Positions 34,942 through 43,863 of a stretch of DNA of 55,263 nucleotides are shown in pieces (positions within the stretch are counted from its first letter, which is position 1; every line of letters begins with the position of its first letter). Source of the stretch: Micromonosporaceae bacterium (GTDB taxonomy: Bacteria; Actinomycetota; Actinomycetes; Mycobacteriales; Micromonosporaceae); contig JAHRHA010000024.1 in assembly GCA_020027875.1 (NCBI GenBank), positions 1 to 55,263 of the forward strand. Reading direction: 5' to 3'. The translations under genes and the position numbers were made by a program. The notes beneath the pieces were generated by a model that saw only the letters and a list, made by a program, of their open reading frames with translations, searched no databases and was not told where the DNA came from.

Positions 34942-35927
34942 TGGGCCTCATGATCCGGGCGGCCGCGGAGGACCTCGAGCGCGTGGGCAAGATCCGGCGG
35001 GTATGGACTGTCGAATCGCACGAGATCACCGCTGGAGGGATGAGTGAACGCGAGCGACCAGGCGTGCAGCCACTGTCGGCGCAGACCCAGCCGCGCCGCC
35101 ATCGTCGGGTCGGCGCCATAGGTGAGATCACCGACGCACGGGTGGCGCAAGGCGGAGAAATGCACCCTGATCTGGTGGGTGCGGCCGGTCTCGAGGTGAA
35201 CCTCGAGCAGGCTGGCACCGGGGAACGCCTCCATCGTGTCGTAGTGGGTAATGCTCTCCCGACCGCTGGAGACGACGGCCCACCGGTAGTCCTGAGTGGG
35301 GTGGCGGTCGATGGGCGCGTCCACGGTTCCGCGCAGCGGGTCGAGGTGGCCCTGGACCACCGCGTGGTAGACCTTGTCGACCTCGCGGGCCTTGAACGCG
35401 CGCTTCAGGACGCTGTACGCGGTCTCGCTCTTCGCCACGACCATGAGCCCAGTGGTGCCGACGTCGAGCCGGTGGACGACCCCTTGGCGCTCGGCCGCGC
35501 CGCTGGTGGCGATCGTGTGACCCATCGCGGCGAGGCCGGCCGTCACGGTCGGCCCGGTCCAACCGGGGCTGGCGTGGGCGGCGACGCCCACCGGCTTGTC
35601 CACGACGACGAGGTCGTCGTCGCTGTGAACCACGACAAGACCATCGACAGGTGACAGCGAGGATGTGACTGACAGTGAGGGTGCGACATCGGCGATCGGG
35701 GCGGGCAGGGTCACCTCGAGCCACGACCCGGCAGCAACCTTCTCGGACTTCGCCCGGACGACTCCGTCGACGAGCACATCGCCACCTTCCAGTAGCGTCA
35801 CGGCCACGGTCCGGGACAGTCCGAACAGCCGCGAAATTGCCTGGTCCAACCGCATGCCGTCGAGGCCGTCGGGAAGTTGCAACGCACGCCGGTCCCGGGC
35901 GGGCACGTTTCGCTCAGGCGCCGCCAC
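34932..35927 (-). CDS. RluA-family pseudouridine synthase
   Basis: This 331-aa rRNA/tRNA pseudouridine synthase has an N-terminal S4 RNA-binding domain ([20 protein letters not shown], then [12 protein letters not shown]) and the catalytic domain with [19 protein letters not shown], which contains the catalytic Asp. The later [20 protein letters not shown] motif is diagnostic. It overlaps lspA by 14 bp, the common actinobacterial lspA-rluD arrangement. The specific target uridines (RluD-like) are an inference from context. Confidence 0.94.
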   Translation of the reverse strand: MAAPERNVPARDRRALQLPDGLDGMRLDQAISRLFGLSRTVAVTLLEGGDVLVDGVVRAKSEKVAAGSWLEVTLPAPIADVAPSLSVTSSLSPVDGLVVVHSDDDLVVVDKPVGVAAHASPGWTGPTVTAGLAAMGHTIATSGAAERQGVVHRLDVGTTGLMVVAKSETAYSVLKRAFKAREVDKVYHAVVQGHLDPLRGTVDAPIDRHPTQDYRWAVVSSGRESITHYDTMEAFPGASLLEVHLETGRTHQIRVHFSALRHPCVGDLTYGADPTMAARLGLRRQWLHAWSLAFTHPSSGDLVRFDSPYPPDLAHALEVLRGRPDHEAQWD

Positions 35928-36558
35928 GGTCCGAGTGTTTCACCTTGTCCGGCCGCAGCCTCGTCCCGTCCCGGCGCCGCCCAGTGAACTCCAGATAGAT
36001 GGCGAGCACGACGCCGCAGAACAGTGCCGAGTCCGCCGCGTTGAAGATCGGAAAGACCCGCCCATCCTCGGCGAACACGCTGATGAAATCGACCACGTGG
36101 CCGCGGAAGGGCGACGGGGTCCGGAAGATGCGATCCACCAGGTTGCCCAACGCACCACCGAGGATCAGACCCATCGCCACCGCCCACGGGAGCGAGCGCA
36201 GGCGCCACGCGAGCCATCCGATCCCCACCAGGACAACGACCGCGATGATCGGGAAGACGATCGTGTAGTCGGAGCCGATGCTAAACGCGGCGCCGCTGTT
36301 TCGGGTCAGGTCCAGGTAGACCGCTCCCCCGAGCAACGGCACGGTGTGCCCATCACCGAGATGCGTCAGCGCGAGCTGCTTCGTTACCAGGTCGACGGCG
36401 ACGGCGAGCATGGCCGTCAGTCCGAGCACTACCAGCGCCCACGCACGCACGTGGGCCCGATCACCTTGTCCGACTTCGTTCGGCGTGGCCTCCGGCAGCG
36501 GACTCTCCGACCTATCCGGCACCGCCACGCTACTGTCCCCCGACCGCGACGCCGTCAA
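35914..36558 (-). CDS. lspA: Lipoprotein signal peptidase (signal peptidase II)
   Basis: This 214-aa membrane protease cleaves the signal peptide of diacylated prolipoproteins. After a hydrophilic N-terminus of about 35 residues, four membrane helices follow ([58 protein letters not shown] and [15 protein letters not shown]). The catalytic aspartates are in GNLVDRI and [12 protein letters not shown]. The start is a TTG overlapping the DksA-like gene's stop by 4 bp, preceded by GGAGCGGCG. That TTG start is unusual but set by the neighbouring overlap. Confidence 0.95.
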   Translation of the reverse strand: MTASRSGDSSVAVPDRSESPLPEATPNEVGQGDRAHVRAWALVVLGLTAMLAVAVDLVTKQLALTHLGDGHTVPLLGGAVYLDLTRNSGAAFSIGSDYTIVFPIIAVVVLVGIGWLAWRLRSLPWAVAMGLILGGALGNLVDRIFRTPSPFRGHVVDFISVFAEDGRVFPIFNAADSALFCGVVLAIYLEFTGRRRDGTRLRPDKVKHSDRGGA

Positions 36559-37667
36559 CGCCGCTCCTCCAGCTGCTTACAGGTCACGCAGAGGGTAGCC
36601 GACGGGAAGGCGGCCAGGCGCTCGACCGGAATGGCATTTCCGCACCGCTCGCACCAGCCGTACTGACCATCGTCGAGACGGTCCAGCGCCCGCTCCACCT
36701 GGCTGATCCGCTCCCGGATGCTGTTGGCGAGCGAGATCTCCTGCTCGCGTTCGAACGTCTTGGTGCCCGTGTCAGCCTGGTCGTCGCCGGCGGAGTCAGT
36801 GAGCCGGTCGCGCTGAGCGTCAGCGATCTCCAACATGGTCTGGTCGTACTCGGCCTTGAGCTCGTCGCGCCGCTCGGACAGCGCCACCCGGATCTTCTCC
36901 GTCTCGGCGGCGGTTCGGGTCGCCCGGGCCGGCACTGCCTTCGCCGGGGCGGCCTTGGCGTCGGGCGGGGCCGTCGCCGCACGCCGGGTCGACGTTGACC
37001 TTGCAGCCTTGGTCGGCGGTGCCGTCTTCGCGGGCGCGCTCTTGGCTGGGGCGGTCTTCGCGCTCGCGGACTTCGTTGACGCCGACTTCGCAGCGGTGGT
37101 CTTGGCCGCGGTTGTCTTCGCCACGGTTGTCTTGGCGGAGGCGGTCTTGCCGACTGGTGCCGTCTTGGCCGCCGCCGCGGTCCGGTTCGCCGTCGTGGCC
37201 TTCGCCGTCGTGGCCTTGGCCGAGGTGGCCTTGGCCGAGGTGGCCTTGGCCGAGGTGGCCTTGGCCGGCCCGGCCTTGGCCCTGGGAACCGGCTTCCCGT
37301 TTCCGGCCGGCGCGGCCTTCTTGCCGGGCGTGGCCTTGCTCGATCCGGTCTTGCTCGCTGGGGCGGACTTGGCAACGCGGCCGGACGTCGGCTTTACCGT
37401 ATCGCTCATGGTCAGCTCAGCGGCCTTCCTGTTGGATTTCGCCGCGTTCATAGAAGCGGACGCCTTCTTCGCGGCCGACGTGTCCGGCGAGGCCTTCCTA
37501 GCCGGGGTAGCCTTCGCGGCCCGGTCGGTGGCCGCCTTACCCGTCGCGACCGGCTTACCCGATACGACGCCGGCCACACGTACTCCGGTCTTGTCGCTCT
37601 TCGTCGTGGTCTGTGCTGGAATGGCGCTCTTCGAGGCCTTCCGCACGGCACCCGCCCGCTCGGCCAT
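36555..37667 (-). CDS. DksA/TraR zinc-finger protein with long Lys/Ala-rich histone-like tail
   Basis: This is a 370-aa protein. The C-terminal 115 residues are a DksA/TraR domain: a coiled-coil (SERRDELKAEYDQTMLEIAD) followed by a C4 zinc finger (CERCGNAIPVERLA and LCVTCKQLEE). The N-terminal 250 residues are lysine- and alanine-rich, low complexity, full of AKATxAK and TAAKTxAK units like a histone H1 tail. A 15-bp tandem repeat at 37216-37260 encodes part of it. DNA binding or nucleoid association of the tail is likely, and RNA polymerase modulation by the C-terminus is the family role. The ATG at 37667 is used; it lies downstream of a good promoter. Confidence 0.85.
   Translation of the reverse strand: MAERAGAVRKASKSAIPAQTTTKSDKTGVRVAGVVSGKPVATGKAATDRAAKATPARKASPDTSAAKKASASMNAAKSNRKAAELTMSDTVKPTSGRVAKSAPASKTGSSKATPGKKAAPAGNGKPVPRAKAGPAKATSAKATSAKATSAKATTAKATTANRTAAAAKTAPVGKTASAKTTVAKTTAAKTTAAKSASTKSASAKTAPAKSAPAKTAPPTKAARSTSTRRAATAPPDAKAAPAKAVPARATRTAAETEKIRVALSERRDELKAEYDQTMLEIADAQRDRLTDSAGDDQADTGTKTFEREQEISLANSIRERISQVERALDRLDDGQYGWCERCGNAIPVERLAAFPSATLCVTCKQLEERR
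37216..37260. repeat. 15-bp in-frame tandem repeat in the histone-like tail
   Basis: TTGGCCGAGGTGGCC is repeated exactly three times (37216-37230, 37231-37245, 37246-37260), with degenerate copies on both sides. It codes for AKATS-type units on the minus strand. Confidence 0.88.
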
Positions 37668-37727
37668 GGCGATCCCCCACATGCAAAACGGGCGCACGGC
37701 GGGGCGCCGCGCACTCCGAAGACGGCA

Positions 37728-37756
37728 AGAATACGGAACCTACGGTCCCGCGACAA
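37728..37756 (-). promoter_or_regulatory. Putative promoter of the DksA-like/lspA/rluA operon
   Basis: On the minus strand TTGTCG (37751-37756) and TATTCT (37728-37733) are separated by exactly 17 bp. The predicted start near 37721 leaves a leader of about 55 nt to the ATG at 37667. This is the clearest promoter in the window by spacing and -10 match. Confidence 0.6.
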
Positions 37757-37850
37757 ACATGCCACACCCCGGTGTCCCAATTCGGCTACTCTGTCCAGAT
37801 GCGACCCGGCGATTCGCCCGAGTCACCCGATCCAGCGTTAGATCAACCCG

Positions 37851-39353
37851 TTAGTGCGACCGCCCACCCTCGCCGCGCCAGCGGGCGAGTCGACCGCGCC
37901 GGCTCACCGCACGCAGCCGCCGCTCCGCCGCATCCCGACACTCTGCGGTGGCCACGATGAGCAGGCTGTCCCCAGCGCGCAATCTCGTGCGCGGATCGGG
38001 TACGAACCCGACACCGTCGCGGAGCACCAACGTGACCACAGCGCCGGCTGGCAACCTGAGCTCGTCAATATAGACCCCGGCAAGGTGCGAGCCCGGTGGG
38101 ACGTCCAACTCCAGCAGGTCCGCCTGCATGCGGTCCAGCGGCGCCGTTTCAACTCTGAGCTCGGTCGGCTCCGCGGGTGCCGTGACGCCCAACAATCGGG
38201 CCACCGGCCCGATCGTGGATGTCTGCGCCACGGTGAAGACCACGACAAGAACGAAGACCACATCGAAGAGCTTCTCCGCCACCGGCAACGCCATCGACAA
38301 CGGCACGGTCGCCAGGACGATCGGCACCGCGCCGCGAAGCCCGGCCCAGGAGAGGAACCCCTGCTCTTTCCAGCCGACCCGGAACCACGACACACTCGCC
38401 GCCACCGAGATCGGCCTGGCGAGCAGGACCAACACGGAGCCGACGAGCAGCGCGGGAACCACAGCGCTCGGCAGCCTCGACGGCGAGGCGAGCAGCCCGA
38501 GCAGGACGAACAGTCCGATCTGGGCGAGCCATGCGAGACCGTCCGCGAAGCCGAGCACGGCCTGACGGTGAGGTATGCGGCCGTTACCCAGCACAACACC
38601 CGCGACGTAAACGGCCAGGAACCCGGAGGCGTGGGCCACGGATCCGGTGGCGTACGCGAGCACCGTGAGCCCGATCGCGGCGAGGGGGTAGAGCCCGGCG
38701 GCCGGCAACGCGAACTTACGCAGCCCGATGGCGCCGACGAGGCCGACCGCGAGCCCGATGACCGCACCAGCGGCGAGCTCGTACGCGATCAACAACGCCT
38801 GCTGCCACCAGACACCCGGGTGGTCCGCGGCGATGAACGTGGACAGCGCAACCACCAGAAGCACCGCCGGCGCATCGTTGATGCCTGACTCGGCCTCGAG
38901 CATCGCAGTCAGCCGCGGCCGCAGACGCAGACGCCGCAGAGTGGAGAAGACGGCCGCGGCGTCCGTCGACGAGAGGACGGCGCCGTAGAGCAGCGCCACC
39001 TCCCAGGGCAGATCGAGCAGCAGATGAACGGCTGCGCCCACCACCGCCACGCTGACGAAGACGCCGAAGGTCGCCAGCGTCGCGGCGGCCGCGAGCACCG
39101 GGCGCACCACCGACCACCGGGTGGTGAGACCACCCTCGGCAATGATCACGAAGAGCGCGACGAAACCGAGGTTTCGGGTGAGTTCCGCGTTCTCGAACTG
39201 GATGCCCAGCCCGGACTCGCCGATCGCGACCCCTAGGGCGAGATACACCAGCAGGCTGGGCAGGCCGGCGCGGGCCGACAGCCGAACCGCAACGACGGCC
39301 ACGAGAAGTACGGCGGCTCCGAGCAGGAGCGCCGTGTCGATGGTGCCGCTCAC
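37851..39353 (-). CDS. Cation/proton antiporter (CPA1 type) with TrkA-C domain
   Basis: This 500-aa transporter has about 12 membrane helices. The helix pair with AEGGLTTRW and ESGINDAPAVLLVVAL holds the acidic ion-binding residues (the ND-type motif in GIND). The C-terminal region (LDVPPGSHLAGVYIDELRLP, then LVLRDGVGFVPDPRTRLRAGD) is a TrkA-C-type ligand domain, as in potassium/proton antiporters of the NhaP2/CvrA type. It probably exports K+ or Na+ against protons under control of a bound ligand. It overlaps the DUF167 gene by 4 bp. Confidence 0.88.
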   Translation of the reverse strand: MSGTIDTALLLGAAVLLVAVVAVRLSARAGLPSLLVYLALGVAIGESGLGIQFENAELTRNLGFVALFVIIAEGGLTTRWSVVRPVLAAAATLATFGVFVSVAVVGAAVHLLLDLPWEVALLYGAVLSSTDAAAVFSTLRRLRLRPRLTAMLEAESGINDAPAVLLVVALSTFIAADHPGVWWQQALLIAYELAAGAVIGLAVGLVGAIGLRKFALPAAGLYPLAAIGLTVLAYATGSVAHASGFLAVYVAGVVLGNGRIPHRQAVLGFADGLAWLAQIGLFVLLGLLASPSRLPSAVVPALLVGSVLVLLARPISVAASVSWFRVGWKEQGFLSWAGLRGAVPIVLATVPLSMALPVAEKLFDVVFVLVVVFTVAQTSTIGPVARLLGVTAPAEPTELRVETAPLDRMQADLLELDVPPGSHLAGVYIDELRLPAGAVVTLVLRDGVGFVPDPRTRLRAGDSLLIVATAECRDAAERRLRAVSRRGRLARWRGEGGRSH

Positions 39354-39679
39354 GCCGGACCCGAGCCGCCGCCGTCACGCAGCACGCCGTCACGGAGCGA
39401 GCGGAGGCGGTCGTGCAGGTCGGGTGGCGGATCGGCGATGGTGAACACCTTGTCCCGGCTCGTCTCGCCGGTACGCAGCACGACGGCACCGCGCCGCAGG
39501 CCCAACGCCTCGGCCGTGGCTCGAAGCGCGGCCGCCGTGGCGCGACCGTCGACCGCGGGTGCGTTCACTGCGACCACGAGGGCGGTCCCGTGCGGTCCCT
39601 CGTATCGCCCACCCACCGCGGTGCGAGATGCGCCCGGCCGCACCCGTACCGCGAACGTGACGGCCTCGACCTGGGACAT
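39350..39679 (-). CDS. DUF167 (UPF0235) family protein
   Basis: This is a 109-aa protein. VRVRPGASRTAVGG and VVAVNAPAVDGRATAAALRA are the family core, and LRTGETSRDKVFTI ends it with the conserved 'G..SR.K' pattern. The role is unknown. The ATG at 39679 is used because homology begins just after it; a longer open frame upstream has no family similarity. It is translationally coupled to the antiporter. Confidence 0.85.
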   Translation of the reverse strand: MSQVEAVTFAVRVRPGASRTAVGGRYEGPHGTALVVAVNAPAVDGRATAAALRATAEALGLRRGAVVLRTGETSRDKVFTIADPPPDLHDRLRSLRDGVLRDGGGSGPA

Positions 39680-39707
39680 GCACCATTGAAACACCGGCGC
39701 AGCGGCG

Positions 39708-40319
39708 CTACGTCCTCGGAGTGCCGGCGAGCAGCGCGGTCGCCGGCTCGCACAGCCCGCACGGGGTGAAGCCGAGCTCGACCGCCTCGATGACCGGAAG
39801 TCGTTGATACTCGCGCCCGAGCAGGTGCAGGCATTCCGCAACGTGGTAGCGTGGCCGCCCGTCGATGACCACGACCTCCGTACCCAATCGCGCGACCTTG
39901 GCGGCCGCCGCATTTGTCACCGACTGCTGGGCTGGCTCATCCGGCGGCACCGCCGCGTCGGTGCCGTCGACGCCCGTACCCATGTCGACACCCGTACCCA
40001 TGTCGACGCCCGTGCCCATGTCGACGCCCGTACCCATGTCGATGCCGACCTGACGCGGAACACCCGCTCGGCCGACGGGTCGCGGCGAGAGTCGGCCCGT
40101 CGGCGGGACGCCGAGTTCGGTATCCCCGCGACCCAGGTCGAAGTCGTCGTCGGGCATCCGCGCGGCGGGCAACTGGCGCACGCCCACGATGAGGGCGAGC
40201 GCGGCAAGCACACTAGCGACGATCGACCCGTAGAAGAAGTAGGGATCCGAACCGCGGAACAGTCCGACCACGAGCAGGCCCGCGGCGACGATTACTAAGA
40301 GGATGCTTCCGGTGACCAC
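39708..40319 (-). CDS. Membrane protein with C-terminal Cys/His motif
   Basis: This is a 203-aa protein. Two hydrophobic segments at the start (GSILLVIVAAGLLVVGLF and FFYGSIVASVLAALALIVGV) precede a soluble part. Residues about 90-120 consist of VDMGTG units from an 18-bp repeat. The C-terminal domain, GRPRYHVAECLHLLGR followed by VIEAVELGFTPCGLCEP, carries one His and three Cys and could bind metal. The GTG at 40319 was chosen because GGAGG lies 8 nt before it. It lies in the actinobacterial region downstream of divIVA; the function is unknown. Confidence 0.75.
   Translation of the reverse strand: MVTGSILLVIVAAGLLVVGLFRGSDPYFFYGSIVASVLAALALIVGVRQLPAARMPDDDFDLGRGDTELGVPPTGRLSPRPVGRAGVPRQVGIDMGTGVDMGTGVDMGTGVDMGTGVDGTDAAVPPDEPAQQSVTNAAAAKVARLGTEVVVIDGRPRYHVAECLHLLGREYQRLPVIEAVELGFTPCGLCEPATALLAGTPRT
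39973..40044. repeat. 18-bp in-frame tandem repeat, four copies
   Basis: CCCGTACCCATGTCGACG and near-identical units start at 39973, 39991, 40009 and 40027. They encode four DMGTGV units on the minus strand. Confidence 0.92.
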
Positions 40320-40357
40320 GGCCACACCCTCCTCGCCGCCTCTGCCCAATCAGTGGC

Positions 40358-41182
40358 CTACCGGGCCGCCCCGTCCGTGGACGTCGACCGGGCGCCACCG
40401 CTACCGGAACCTGACGAACCAGTGCCGGCACCGGCCGCGGCGAGGTTCCCGCCCCCGGCGCCCTTGACCTCGCCGTTGGCCGACGCGCCCCGGGTGAGCT
40501 CGGTCTCCAGACCCTGGCCGCGGCCCTCGAGATCGCGAAGCTGGCTCTCCAGGTACGCCTTGAGCCGAGTCCGGTACTCACGCTCGAACTGCTTGAGCTC
40601 CTCGATGTGCTTCTGCAGCGCCGTGCGCTTGGAGTCGAGGCTGCCCATGACCTCCTGGTGGCGCTGGCGCGCGTCGCGCTCCAGCGAGTCGGCCTTGGTC
40701 CGCGCGTCGCGGGTGAGCTCCTCAGACTTGGTCCGTGCATCTGTCAGCAGCTTGTCCGCCTCACGCCGGGCGTCGGAGACGTGCTCGTCCGCCGTGCGTT
40801 GAGCCATCATGAGCACCCGCAGCGCCTGCTGCTCCCCGTCGCCGGCACTCACCGGCCCCGAGGTGCGCATCTGCTCCATCTCGACCTGCATCTGGCGGGC
40901 GGCCTGTTCGGCGGCGGCCTTCTCCCGCTGCATCCGGTCCAGCTGCGTCTTGAGATCGGCGAGCTCTCCGGTGTGCCGCATGTCGCCGGCGGCGGGCGGC
41001 GGTCCGCCCGCCCGGCCACGCTCGGACTGCGCCCGCAGCTCGTTGTTCTCTTCGATCAGGCGGGCGAGTTCGCGCTCGACCTCGTCGAGGAAGGCGTCGA
41101 CCTCCTCCTCGTCGTACCCCCGCTTGCCGATGGGGGGCTTCTTAAACGCGACGTTGTGGACGTCGGCCGGGGTCAGCGGCAT
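40358..41182 (-). CDS. divIVA: DivIVA/Wag31 polar growth protein
   Basis: This 274-aa protein marks cell poles and directs peptidoglycan synthesis there in actinobacteria. The N-terminal lipid-binding domain contains [20 protein letters not shown] and [14 protein letters not shown]. Long coiled coils follow (residues 30-230, for example [20 protein letters not shown]), separated by a Pro/Gly-rich linker, and the C-terminus is a Gly/Ser-rich tail. It is the last gene of the sepF-yggT-divIVA stretch of the division cluster. An independent promoter is likely in the 39-bp gap but not seen. Confidence 0.94.
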   Translation of the reverse strand: MPLTPADVHNVAFKKPPIGKRGYDEEEVDAFLDEVERELARLIEENNELRAQSERGRAGGPPPAAGDMRHTGELADLKTQLDRMQREKAAAEQAARQMQVEMEQMRTSGPVSAGDGEQQALRVLMMAQRTADEHVSDARREADKLLTDARTKSEELTRDARTKADSLERDARQRHQEVMGSLDSKRTALQKHIEELKQFEREYRTRLKAYLESQLRDLEGRGQGLETELTRGASANGEVKGAGGGNLAAAGAGTGSSGSGSGGARSTSTDGAAR

Positions 41183-41221
41183 CGAGACTCCTCGGGTCAG
41201 TAACGGCCGCGGTTAGCGCGA

Positions 41222-41524
41222 TCAGGCGGTCATGTCAATCAGGGGTGGAAGTACGAACGACATCAGCACGAACACAATAACGAGAAGCACAAGTGATGCC
41301 AGATCAAAGCTCACCGTACCAAGACGCAACGGGGGGATCACTCGCCTCAACGCCTTCAAGGGCGGATCGGTGACGCTCCACACCACCTCCAATGCCGCGG
41401 CGGCCCTTCTACCGGGTCGCCAACGTCGGCCAAAGCTCATGACCATGCCCATGATGAACCTAGCGAAGAGTAAGTAAAGGAACACGAAGAGCATCAGGTA
41501 CACGATCTGCAACACGATCGACAC
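41222..41524 (-). CDS. YggT family membrane protein
   Basis: This 100-aa protein has two membrane segments: QIVYLMLFVFLYLLFARFIM and the C-terminal SLVLLVIVFVLMSFVLPPL. Between them lies the conserved VWSVTDPPLKALRRVIPPL block with the Pro/Arg pattern of the family. YggT proteins lie next to sepF in division clusters and affect osmotic or division homeostasis. The ATG is at 41524. Confidence 0.9.
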   Translation of the reverse strand: MSIVLQIVYLMLFVFLYLLFARFIMGMVMSFGRRWRPGRRAAAALEVVWSVTDPPLKALRRVIPPLRLGTVSFDLASLVLLVIVFVLMSFVLPPLIDMTA

Positions 41525-41590
41525 GTAATGTGTCCTCCACCTCTGCCACGTTCAGCAAACACACCGCCGTCTTCGCAAGACTCTGCCACG

Positions 41591-42313
41591 TTAAGCCTGA
41601 TCGAAGAACCCGCCCTCAGCGATCCGCGCCTTGTCCTCAGCACTCACCTGGATGTTGAGCGGCGAGAGCAGGAACACCCGGTTGGTGACGCGCTCCATGC
41701 TACCGCGCAACCCAAACGCCAGCCCGGCCGCGAAATCGACCAATCGCTTTGCGTCGGGCTCGTCCATCTCGGTCAGGTTCATGATCACTGGGTGGCCGTC
41801 GCGGAAGTGCTCACCGATCGCGCGAGCCTCGTTGTACGTGGTCGGGTGCAGGGTCGTGATCTGGTATCGCCGGGCCTGGTCGTCACTGACGACGGCCCGC
41901 TCACGCAGCTGGGTCTGGGGGGCGAGGGCCAGGTTGTCGTGCGTCGGGTAGTCGCGTTTGGGGTAGCCGACAGCGGTGGCCGACGACGGCCTGGCGAGCT
42001 GGCGCACGCTGGCGCGCTCGGTCCGGATGTGATCCACAGCACGATCGTTCGCCCGCGGGTCGAGGTCCCTGCTCCGCAGCCTGCGGTCCGGACCTGGCAG
42101 ATCCCGGTCGCTTGCCGGCGAGTCACGGTCGGCCACACGGTGGTCCCGGTCACCCGAACGAGGTGCGGGCCGGGTGAGCGAACGCGGGCGAACGGGCGGC
42201 GCGACGTCCTCATCGTCGTGACCGAACTCGTCTTCGAAGATGGCGCCGTCCATGCGGTCGTCCTCCTCTTCGACCAGTCCAAGCCAGACGCCCGCCTTTC
42301 GCAATGCACTCAT
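41591..42313 (-). CDS. sepF: Cell division protein SepF
   Basis: This 240-aa FtsZ membrane anchor and bundling protein has an N-terminal amphipathic helix (MSALRKAGVWLGLVEEEDD), a flexible Arg/Asp-rich linker, and the SepF dimer domain with ITTLHPTTYNEARAIGEHFR, then VIMNLTEMDEPDAKRLVDFA and SMERVTNRVFLLSP. The ATG at 42313 has GGAGGGG 7 nt before it and matches the family start; the open frame upstream of it is not conserved. It lies between yggT and yggS as expected. Confidence 0.95.
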   Translation of the reverse strand: MSALRKAGVWLGLVEEEDDRMDGAIFEDEFGHDDEDVAPPVRPRSLTRPAPRSGDRDHRVADRDSPASDRDLPGPDRRLRSRDLDPRANDRAVDHIRTERASVRQLARPSSATAVGYPKRDYPTHDNLALAPQTQLRERAVVSDDQARRYQITTLHPTTYNEARAIGEHFRDGHPVIMNLTEMDEPDAKRLVDFAAGLAFGLRGSMERVTNRVFLLSPLNIQVSAEDKARIAEGGFFDQA

Positions 42314-42438
42314 CGCCGCGCCCCTCCGTATGCTCTGCGCACGCCCCCCGCGTGCCGACAATTGCGTGTCGATAACCGCGCGCCCGCGAAGGCGGTTATC
42401 CAAATGACAGCCGTGTCATTCCCGGCGTCCTGACCAGG

Positions 42439-43206
42439 CTACATGAGGGTTGGACGGTTCCCTAACAATGCACTTCCCACGCGAACGTGTGTCGCGCCGT
42501 AACCAATTGCTGTCTCAAAGTCATCGCTCATGCCGGCCGACAGAAGCGTGCACGAGGGGTAATCACGGCGGACGTCGGCAACGATCACTGCCAGCGTTTC
42601 GTACGCACGGGCCGGCTCCCAGCCCAACGGAGCCACCGCCATGAGCCCTTGCAGCGTGAGCCCGTCCGCCTCGGTGACGCGCGCCAGCACCCGGTCGAGT
42701 GCGACGTTCTCCTCGGCCGGGCCGTGCCCGTGGCCGACCGCGGACACCGCCCCACCCCGGGCCGGATCACCGTCGATGCTCACCTGGACGAGCACGTCGA
42801 GCGGTCGTTCCCGGTGACGGCGCACCGCCTCGGCCAGCGCGGCGGCGAGCCGCGCGCTGTCCACCGAGTGGACCACGTCGGCGTAGCACACCACCGACCT
42901 GCATTTGTTGCGCTGGAGTTGGCCGACGAAGTGCCAGCGCACCCGCGTTCCGGTTGCGGCGACCTCGGCGGCCTTCGGGGCGGCCTCCTGGTCGCGATTC
43001 TCCCCGATGTCTCCCACGCCGAGCGCGGCCAGATGGACGACATCCACAGCGGGACGGGTCTTGGTGACCGCCACGAGGGTTACCTCATCGGCATCGCGCC
43101 CGGCCTTGGCACACGCCGCCGCGAGCCGGATCCGGACCGCCCGCACATTGCCCGCCAACTCCATCCGGCGGGCCGTCCCTGCGGCATCCTCGGGCTCCTC
43201 CCCCAC
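42439..43206 (-). CDS. YggS family PLP homeostasis protein
   Basis: This protein of about 255 aa binds pyridoxal phosphate at the lysine in LVAVTKTRPAVDVV and is involved in PLP homeostasis. GDIGENRDQEAAPKA, WHFVGQLQRNKCRSV, SIDGDPARGGAV and SAGMSDDFETAIGYGATHVR are the conserved blocks. The true N-terminus is uncertain. The frame is open to an ATG at 43254, but that part crosses the hairpin linked to the tnpB remnant, so I set the start at the GTG at 43206; an ATG at 43164 is also possible. It is usually preceded by pgeF, which is missing here. Confidence 0.9.
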   Translation of the reverse strand: MGEEPEDAAGTARRMELAGNVRAVRIRLAAACAKAGRDADEVTLVAVTKTRPAVDVVHLAALGVGDIGENRDQEAAPKAAEVAATGTRVRWHFVGQLQRNKCRSVVCYADVVHSVDSARLAAALAEAVRRHRERPLDVLVQVSIDGDPARGGAVSAVGHGHGPAEENVALDRVLARVTEADGLTLQGLMAVAPLGWEPARAYETLAVIVADVRRDYPSCTLLSAGMSDDFETAIGYGATHVRVGSALLGNRPTLM

Positions 43207-43224
43207 CCGACCGACCTTAAAGCC

Positions 43225-43250
43225 TGTCGAACAACCTCGGTTGTTCGACA
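43225..43250. repeat. Perfect 12-bp hairpin beside the tnpB remnant
   Basis: TGTCGAACAACC (43225-43236) and GGTTGTTCGACA (43239-43250) are perfectly paired around TC. It starts 26 bp past the tnpB stop. Elements of the IS200/IS605 group end in subterminal hairpins of this kind, so it may be the right end of the element. It could also act as a terminator. Confidence 0.65.
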
Positions 43251-43275
43251 TCACCCTTCTCGGGTGTCCCCGTGG

Positions 43276-43863
43276 TCAGGCTGGTCGTGCGGCTGACGGT
43301 GAGGTTCCCGCGTCATCGGGGCCAGTTTCACCGCGGCGGGTGCCGCGGCCAGCGCTGGTCCCTCGGCGGGCGTTGGTGACCCGGCCTCGTGCTTCGGGGT
43401 CCGGGGTCTGGGCGTGCCGCTCGGCCCAGACGGCCAGGTTTATCGCCGCCTTCAGGTCGCGGCAGATCGGCGGCGTGTGGCAATTCGGGCAGGTGAACAC
43501 CCGGGTGTGCAGCGGCAGCTCGGCGACGACGTGCCCGCAGGCGTGGCAGGTTTTCGACGACGGGAACCAGCGGTCCACGGTGACCGCCTGCCCGCCGCGC
43601 CAGACCTGCTTGTAGCGTATCTGCCGGGCCAGTTCGGCCCAGGCTGCGTCGCTGACGGCCCGGGCCACCCGATGGTTGCGCAGCATGCCCGCCACGTTGA
43701 GGTCTTCCAGCGCGAGCCGGTCGTGGGTGTTGACCAGCCGATTGGACACCTGATGCAGCGCGTGCTGGCGGGCGGCCCGGACGTGGGCGTGCGCCCGGGC
43801 GAGCCGGGCGGTTGCAACCCGACCGACCCAACCGACACCGCCTGCACGCGGATACGAGGTCAT
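43276..43863 (-). pseudogene. tnpB: TnpB (IS605 OrfB) fragment
   Basis: The C-terminal half of a TnpB RNA-guided nuclease is preserved. HALHQVSNRLVNTHDRLALE with the RuvC-II glutamate comes first, followed by LNVAGM and the zinc ribbon SKTCHACGHVVAELPLHT then VFTCPNCHTPPICRDL with four Cys. The RuvC-III aspartate is in CRDLKAAINLAVW, and a Pro/Arg-rich tail ends it. The RuvC-I strand and the entire N-terminal half (about 200 residues) are missing, so it cannot be an active nuclease. It sits between ftsZ and yggS, where pgeF is usual. The upstream part of the open frame to 43983 has no similarity I recognise. Confidence 0.85.
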
